Below are positions 60,044 to 64,000 of a stretch of DNA of 64,000 nt, piece by piece. A program made the position numbers and the translations under genes. Below the pieces are notes generated by a model. It was not told where the DNA came from. It searched no databases and worked only from the letters and a program-made list of their open reading frames with translations. The DNA is from [Clostridium] scindens ATCC 35704 (lineage in GTDB: Bacteria; Bacillota; Clostridia; Lachnospirales; Lachnospiraceae): assembly GCF_004295125.1 (NCBI RefSeq), contig NZ_CP036170.1:2978501-3042500 (forward strand), read 5' to 3'. Numbering within the stretch: position 1 is the stretch's first letter; each line of letters opens with the position of its first letter.

Positions 60044-60988
60044 CTATTTCTCCCTGTGAATCAACTGGAGCAGCAGCTGTTCCAGGAATTCGTTTTCTTC
60101 TGATAACTGATGCAGGAGGCTTACTGCCTGATCTGATAGTTCTTCTACCATTCTCCCTGCCTCAGCAGTCCCCATCAAGGTGACATACGTAGTCTTCTCG
60201 TTCTTTTCATCGCTGTGGGTCGGCTTGCCAAGCACCTCCTTGGTGCTGGTCACATCCAGGATATCATCCTGGATCTGGAACGCGATTCCTACATATCTTG
60301 CAATCTTTTCTATGATCTTTACTTCCTCCTCGGAAGCGCCTCCAAGAATTGCCCCGACCATCATGGATGCCTCGATCAGCGCGGAAGTCTTTAATTCATA
60401 GATCGTATCCAGTACTTCCTTCGGTATGGAATGCCCGGTCTCTTTGACGTCAATGACTTGTCCCCCAATCATTCCGTAGATGCCGGCCTTTTCCCCCAGC
60501 ACTCCCAACGCCCTTCCGATGAGAAGGCTCTCTTCCGGCTCCATGACAAACGCCTTGAAAGCCGTCTCAAAGGCATAGTTAAGCAGCGCGTCGCCTGCCA
60601 GGATTCCCATGTCTTCCCCATATACGATATGGGTGGTCTTACGTCCGCGGCGATACTCGTCATTATCCATTGCCGGCAGGTCATCATGGACCAGGGAGTA
60701 TGTATGAATCATCTCGATGGCTGCCATGAATGGGCGGATCAGCGGGCTTTCCCCGCCAAACAGCCTGTAAGTCTCATTCATAAGCATCGGACGCAGGCGC
60801 TTTCCTCCGGCCAGAAGGCTGTAGTTCATAGCCTCCATGATGATGCTCTGGAATCCTTCTTGCCTGGGCAGGTACTCCGTAAGGATTCCTTCAATCTTTT
60901 CCACCTTATGCTTCATCTGTGCCTGCATACAATACCCATTCGCGCATCCTGTATTGCCATCATTCGATAATGTATATTTAGAATTCAT
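60044..60988 (-). CDS. ispA: Polyprenyl synthetase (farnesyl diphosphate synthase type)
   Basis: A 314-residue E-isoprenyl diphosphate synthase. First Asp-rich motif is DDLPAMDND (in SLVHDDLPAMDNDEYRRG, about 103-120), second is QIQDDILDVT (about 243-252); GGKRLRPML marks the substrate pocket. The start at 60988 follows GGGAG by 6 bases and overlaps xseB by 11 bases; the ATGs farther in (MQAQ, MKHK) would give a protein of 290-294, nearer the family norm, so the first 20 residues are uncertain. Chain length is inferred as C15 by operon position. Confidence 0.92.
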   Translation of the reverse strand: MNSKYTLSNDGNTGCANGYCMQAQMKHKVEKIEGILTEYLPRQEGFQSIIMEAMNYSLLAGGKRLRPMLMNETYRLFGGESPLIRPFMAAIEMIHTYSLVHDDLPAMDNDEYRRGRKTTHIVYGEDMGILAGDALLNYAFETAFKAFVMEPEESLLIGRALGVLGEKAGIYGMIGGQVIDVKETGHSIPKEVLDTIYELKTSALIEASMMVGAILGGASEEEVKIIEKIARYVGIAFQIQDDILDVTSTKEVLGKPTHSDEKNEKTTYVTLMGTAEAGRMVEELSDQAVSLLHQLSEENEFLEQLLLQLIHREK

Positions 60989-61202
60989 GTGCATCTCCCT
61001 CTTCATCTAATACCAGCATTTTCTTCTCTACCTTATCTATCTTTTCATTGCACAGCTTCAGCATATCCATTCCCTTGTGGTACAGGCTGAAAGAATCTTC
61101 CAGGGAGATGTCTTCCTTCTCCATCTTGCGGATCGCATCTTCCAACTGTACAAACAGTTCTTCCAGGGTTGCATTCTCCTGAATCTTTTTGTCCTTATCC
61201 AT
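60978..61202 (-). CDS. xseB: Exodeoxyribonuclease VII small subunit
   Basis: A 74-residue protein with the XseB core ATLEELFVQLEDAIRKMEKE and ISLEDSFSLYHKGMDMLKLC, forming a helical pair that binds XseA. It overlaps xseA by 8 bases upstream and ispA by 11 bases downstream. Family length is 60-85. Confidence 0.95.
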   Translation of the reverse strand: MDKDKKIQENATLEELFVQLEDAIRKMEKEDISLEDSFSLYHKGMDMLKLCNEKIDKVEKKMLVLDEEGDAHEF

Positions 61203-62406
61203 GCTGCTCCTCCTTCACATCCTCCACAGTTGCCTGTAGGATCCCATCCGTCACATATATGGACAGCCTGTCCTGATTCCGGACCTGCCTGATACTCTTG
61301 ATGGCCTTCTTGTCTCTTCCTTCCACGTAAGCGTATCCGTGGCTGAGTTTCTGAAGCGGCGACAGCCCCTTCATCACTTCCACGTATAACGCCATCCTAT
61401 GCCTCGCATCCCTTACCTTCCCCTCCATCAGCATCTTCATCCTGTCTTCCATCTCAGATAGCCTCTGCTGCTGTTCCTGCAGTTTGAGCCGGGGATGAAG
61501 ATATTTCAGGCGGGTGTGGTATTCCCGCAGTTTCAGGCGGGCTACCTGTATCTTCTGATTCAGCAGCCGGTTCATCCGCAAGCGGTACTCCTGCATACCC
61601 ATCTGCACCTGCCGGTAATCATAGACGGCCAGTTCCGCGGCTGCCGACGGCGTAGGCGCCCGAAGGTCGGCTGCGTAATCGGCAATGGTGGTATCCGTCT
61701 CATGTCCCACCGCTGAGATTACCGGAACGCTGCATTCGAAAATCGCCCGGGCCACTTCTTCTTCGTTAAAGGCCCACAGGTCTTCAATGGAACCGCCTCC
61801 GCGCCCCACGATCATCACATCTACTCCGTATGCTTCCAGCATCCGGATTCCACGCACGATGCTCTCCTTCGCGCCTTCCCCCTGCACCTGGGCAGGATAA
61901 AGGATCAGCTGGACATAGGGATTGCGGCGTCCGGCGATATTCATGATGTCCCTCACCGCCGCTCCGGTGGGCGCGGTGACAACGCCGATTCTGCTTGCAA
62001 AGGATGGGATCGGCTTTTTGTATTCCGGCGCAAACATCCCCATCTCTTCCAGTTCTTTTTTCAGCATCTGGAATCTCTCATAGAGAAGTCCATCTCCATC
62101 CAGCCGTATCTCTTTGGCGTACAGCTGGTAGGAGCCGCTTCGCTCATACACATTTACAGAGCCCAGGACCACGATCTGCTGGCCCTCGCTCATACGAAAA
62201 GAGAGTCCGCCTCGCTGCCCGGCAAACATAACGCAGGCAATCGTTCCGGACTCATCTTTTAATGAAAAATATATATGTCCCGATGTGTGATACTTACAAT
62301 TAGAAACCTCGCCCTTGACGTAAATGCGGTTCAGCATGTAGTCCTGGGTAAACATATTCTTAATGTAGGCATTCACCTGTTTAACCGTATATACATTCCG
62401 AGTCAT
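61195..62406 (-). CDS. xseA: Exodeoxyribonuclease VII large subunit
   Basis: A 403-residue nuclease subunit. N-terminal OB fold (about 1-100, VYVKGEVSNCKYHTSGHIYF) then the catalytic domain with RIGVVTAPTGAAVRDIMNIAGRRNP in part (about 144-168) and VGRGGGSIEDLWAFNEEEVAR (about 206-226); the C-terminal part is coiled coil. It degrades single-stranded DNA in repair with XseB. Begins 13 bases after nusB. Confidence 0.96.
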   Translation of the reverse strand: MTRNVYTVKQVNAYIKNMFTQDYMLNRIYVKGEVSNCKYHTSGHIYFSLKDESGTIACVMFAGQRGGLSFRMSEGQQIVVLGSVNVYERSGSYQLYAKEIRLDGDGLLYERFQMLKKELEEMGMFAPEYKKPIPSFASRIGVVTAPTGAAVRDIMNIAGRRNPYVQLILYPAQVQGEGAKESIVRGIRMLEAYGVDVMIVGRGGGSIEDLWAFNEEEVARAIFECSVPVISAVGHETDTTIADYAADLRAPTPSAAAELAVYDYRQVQMGMQEYRLRMNRLLNQKIQVARLKLREYHTRLKYLHPRLKLQEQQQRLSEMEDRMKMLMEGKVRDARHRMALYVEVMKGLSPLQKLSHGYAYVEGRDKKAIKSIRQVRNQDRLSIYVTDGILQATVEDVKEEQHG

Positions 62407-62419
62407 AACCTACCTCTGA

Positions 62420-62818
62420 TTAATCTACAAGTTTTGCAAGCACGCCATTGACAAATGAGGGACCGTCCTCGCTGCTGTACTTCTTCGCTAGTTCCACAGC
62501 CTCGTCGATGGCCACGCCTGTAGGAACATCCTCGTCCCATCTCATCTCATATACTGCCAGCCTCAGGATCGTCAGATCCACCTTGTTCATCCGGCTCGTC
62601 TTCCACCTGGTCGTATGCTCGTTAATCAGCGCGTCAATCTCTTCTACCTTCGACGCGATCTTCTGTACCTTTTCCCTGATATAGTCAAGGTCCTTTTCAC
62701 CCGCACCCTCCAGCTGGCCGAAGTAGAGTTCCAGCTGCTCCGGCATATCCCCGCCAGCGTTGAATTCCACTCCGAACAGCATCTTGAAGATGTGCTCTCT
62801 TTGCTCTGTCCTCTTCAC
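62420..62818 (-). CDS. nusB: Transcription antitermination factor NusB
   Basis: A 132-residue all-helical protein acting with NusE/S10 in rRNA antitermination. Visible are REHIFKMLFGVEFN at the N-terminus, WKTSRMNKVDLTILRLAVYEM (about 68-88) and VAIDEAVELAKKYSSEDGPS with FVNGVLAKL to the end, the standard NusB close. It starts at the base after the Asp23 gene's stop. Confidence 0.96.
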   Translation of the reverse strand: MKRTEQREHIFKMLFGVEFNAGGDMPEQLELYFGQLEGAGEKDLDYIREKVQKIASKVEEIDALINEHTTRWKTSRMNKVDLTILRLAVYEMRWDEDVPTGVAIDEAVELAKKYSSEDGPSFVNGVLAKLVD

Positions 62819-63202
62819 TTATGCTTCCTCCGGCACGTCTACTCCGGCGATTCGGATATTCACATCGGCAACATCGAGGCCTGTCATATTCTCGATTGCC
62901 GCCTTAACCTTCTCCTGCACCTTCGTAGTAATCTCTTTGATACTGTAGCCATACTTCAGATTCAGTGCCAAGGATACCGTCACGATCCCATCCAGCACAT
63001 CAACTTTGACGCCTTTGGACAAAGACTTCATGCCCAGTTTGCCAATCAGTTCCCTTGTCGCGTTTCCCGCCATGGAAGAGACGCCGTCCACTTCCATAGC
63101 AGCAAGGCCTGCAATAATCGCCACTACTTCGTCCGCAATCTTCACCTCGCCGAGATTCTCATCGCCCTTTATTGTATACGTATTTCTTTCTTCTCTACTC
63201 AT
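62819..63202 (-). CDS. Asp23/Gls24 family envelope stress protein
   Basis: A 127-residue protein of the Asp23/YloU/AmaP family: GEVKIADEVVAIIAGLAAMEVDGV (about 18-41), then SMAGNATREL and DVADVNIRIAGVDVPE at the end. These proteins bind the membrane side or AmaP and are linked to envelope homeostasis. Its gene is the first of the operon to recN and precedes nusB as in most Clostridia. A promoter with extended -10 is at 63239-63266. Confidence 0.92.
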   Translation of the reverse strand: MSREERNTYTIKGDENLGEVKIADEVVAIIAGLAAMEVDGVSSMAGNATRELIGKLGMKSLSKGVKVDVLDGIVTVSLALNLKYGYSIKEITTKVQEKVKAAIENMTGLDVADVNIRIAGVDVPEEA

Positions 63203-63238
63203 TACCTGAACCTCCTGTCTGGTTTTACACTTCTAGTA

Positions 63239-63266
63239 ATTATATCAAATTTACCTACGTTTGCAA
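63239..63266 (-). promoter_or_regulatory. Promoter of the Asp23-nusB-...-recN operon
   Basis: Minus-strand TTGCAA (63261-63266), 16 bases, TGATATAAT with TATAAT at 63239-63244. The ten genes down to recN have gaps of at most 15 bases. Confidence 0.65.
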
Positions 63267-63270
63267 AGTC

Positions 63271-64000
63271 TTATCTGCCGAATTCGGATAACTCAAGCCC
63301 ATCGTTGCGCTCTATGGTCATGCGGATGCTCCATTCATTGATGAACAGAAGCAGCGGACGGCCCTTCAAGTCTTTCACCTTCTTCATGTCGGATGTGCCT
63401 GTCAGTTTATCCAGGTCAATCTCCGTATTCTCGATCCAGCGGATATGCTCGTATGGAAGAGTGTCCATGCGTATCTCCACATTATACTCGTTTTCCAGCC
63501 TGTATTTGAGCACGTCAAACTGCAGGACGCCCACGACGCCCACGATGATCTCTTCCATTCCAGTGTTGTATTCCTGGAAGATCTGGATCGCGCCTTCCTG
63601 GGCAATCTGGTTGATTCCTTTAATGAACTGCTTCCGCTTCATCGTGTCTACCTGGCGCACTCTTGCAAAATGCTCCGGCGCGAATGTAGGGATGCCTTCG
63701 TAGACGAATTTATCACCGGCATTGGTAAGGGTATCTCCGATCGAGAAGATACCCGGATCAAAGACTCCGATAATGTCTCCCCCATAGGCTTTCTCTATCA
63801 TCTTCCTCTCGCTTGCCATCATCTGCTGGGGCTGCGACAGGCGCACCTTCTTGCCGCCCTGTATATGGAAGACATCCATGCCTGCCTCGAATTCGCCGGA
63901 ACAGATGCGCATGAAGGCGATCCGGTCCCGGTGAGCCTTATTCATGTTGGCCTGAATCTTGAACACGAAGGCAGAAAAGTCACCCTCTTCCATGGGATCG
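63271..64000 (-). CDS. prfC: Peptide chain release factor 3, C-terminal part (runs off the window)
   Basis: The last 242 or so codons of RF3, the GTPase that removes RF1/RF2 after termination. The frame is open through 64000 (DPMEEGDFSAFVFKIQANMN), so the protein begins outside the window. Present are domain 2 (PQQMMASERKMIEKAYGGDI; GIFSIGDTLTN) and domain 3 (VGVLQFDVLKYRLENEYNVE; RPLLLFINEW), typical of RF3 rather than EF-G. The GTP-binding domain is not included. Confidence 0.95.
   Translation of the reverse strand, partial: DPMEEGDFSAFVFKIQANMNKAHRDRIAFMRICSGEFEAGMDVFHIQGGKKVRLSQPQQMMASERKMIEKAYGGDIIGVFDPGIFSIGDTLTNAGDKFVYEGIPTFAPEHFARVRQVDTMKRKQFIKGINQIAQEGAIQIFQEYNTGMEEIIVGVVGVLQFDVLKYRLENEYNVEIRMDTLPYEHIRWIENTEIDLDKLTGTSDMKKVKDLKGRPLLLFINEWSIRMTIERNDGLELSEFGR

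Noticed and set aside
62615-63703. Plus-strand open frame (362 codons) from nusB to prfC
   Set aside because: Spans three minus-strand genes and their promoter; composition is that of a shadow.

Overview
The window is a chromosomal segment of a Gram-positive, spore-forming anaerobe of the Clostridia, most likely a gut Lachnospiraceae near [Clostridium] scindens or Dorea (inference). The evidence is a spoIVB-spo0A pair, a ylbJ homologue, an L27 with a cleavable N-terminus beside its protease Prp, a Bacillus-type LexA with Bacillus-type SOS boxes, HisZ-dependent short HisG, an [FeFe]-hydrogenase-like protein, cobalamin-dependent methionine synthesis, and GGAGG ribosome binding sites with sigma-A promoters. 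Almost all genes are on the minus strand. I saw no rRNA, tRNA, CRISPR array, insertion sequence or prophage; this is mainly a core-genome region.

Layout. 1-1800: start of a tyrosine recombinase, a YneA-like LysM protein and divergent lexA around a cluster of LexA boxes. 1832-6360: rplU-prp-rpmA and obgE-yhbY-nadD-yqeK-rsfS, with a leader and promoters. 6361-11422: DMT transporter, amidohydrolase, CBS protein, aspartate kinase, YbaK deacylase and an SPL-type radical SAM protein; this block lies where many Clostridia carry ribonuclease G, and it holds a HAD-hydrolase remnant. 11419-13996: the TIGR03936/TIGR03960 pair. 14135-16684: dicarboxylate/amino-acid symporter, RmlD-like reductase and a small membrane protein. 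16765-21991: histidine operon hisZ-hisG-hisD-hisB-hisIE with a consensus promoter. 21978-31862: recU, pseudouridine synthases, SDR, YgiQ, HAD phosphatase, RsmF-type methyltransferase, M23 peptidase and PepD. 31984-36865: ylbJ, coiled-coil protein, coaD, rsmD, an ABC-class ATPase and a ProX deacylase. 37032-40567: maf, an unrecognised protein, a CDF transporter, an aminotransferase remnant, a CmpB-type membrane protein and rpsU. 40665-46727: APC permease under a glycine riboswitch, alaS, and the hydrogenase-like protein. 46793-52236: metH, its separate reactivation-domain gene, metF, glgA. 52301-63266: spo0A, spoIVB, then the operon Asp23-nusB-xseA-xseB-ispA-dxs-tlyA-nadK-argR-recN. 63271-64000: the 3' part of prfC.

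The observations I rate highest are: (1) a tandem glycine riboswitch with a terminator whose stem shares bases with the second aptamer's P1, in front of an amino-acid permease; (2) a HisIE protein carrying an N-terminal HisF-like barrel in which both catalytic aspartates appear replaced (Phe12, Asn130), in an operon without hisA, hisF or hisH; (3) a clustered SOS promoter region; (4) two decayed gene ends (HAD hydrolase, class-III aminotransferase); (5) a 267-residue protein of unknown function overlapping maf. No wholly new multi-gene system is evident. Functions rest on recognition of motifs and family resemblance from the sequence alone; no database search was run.
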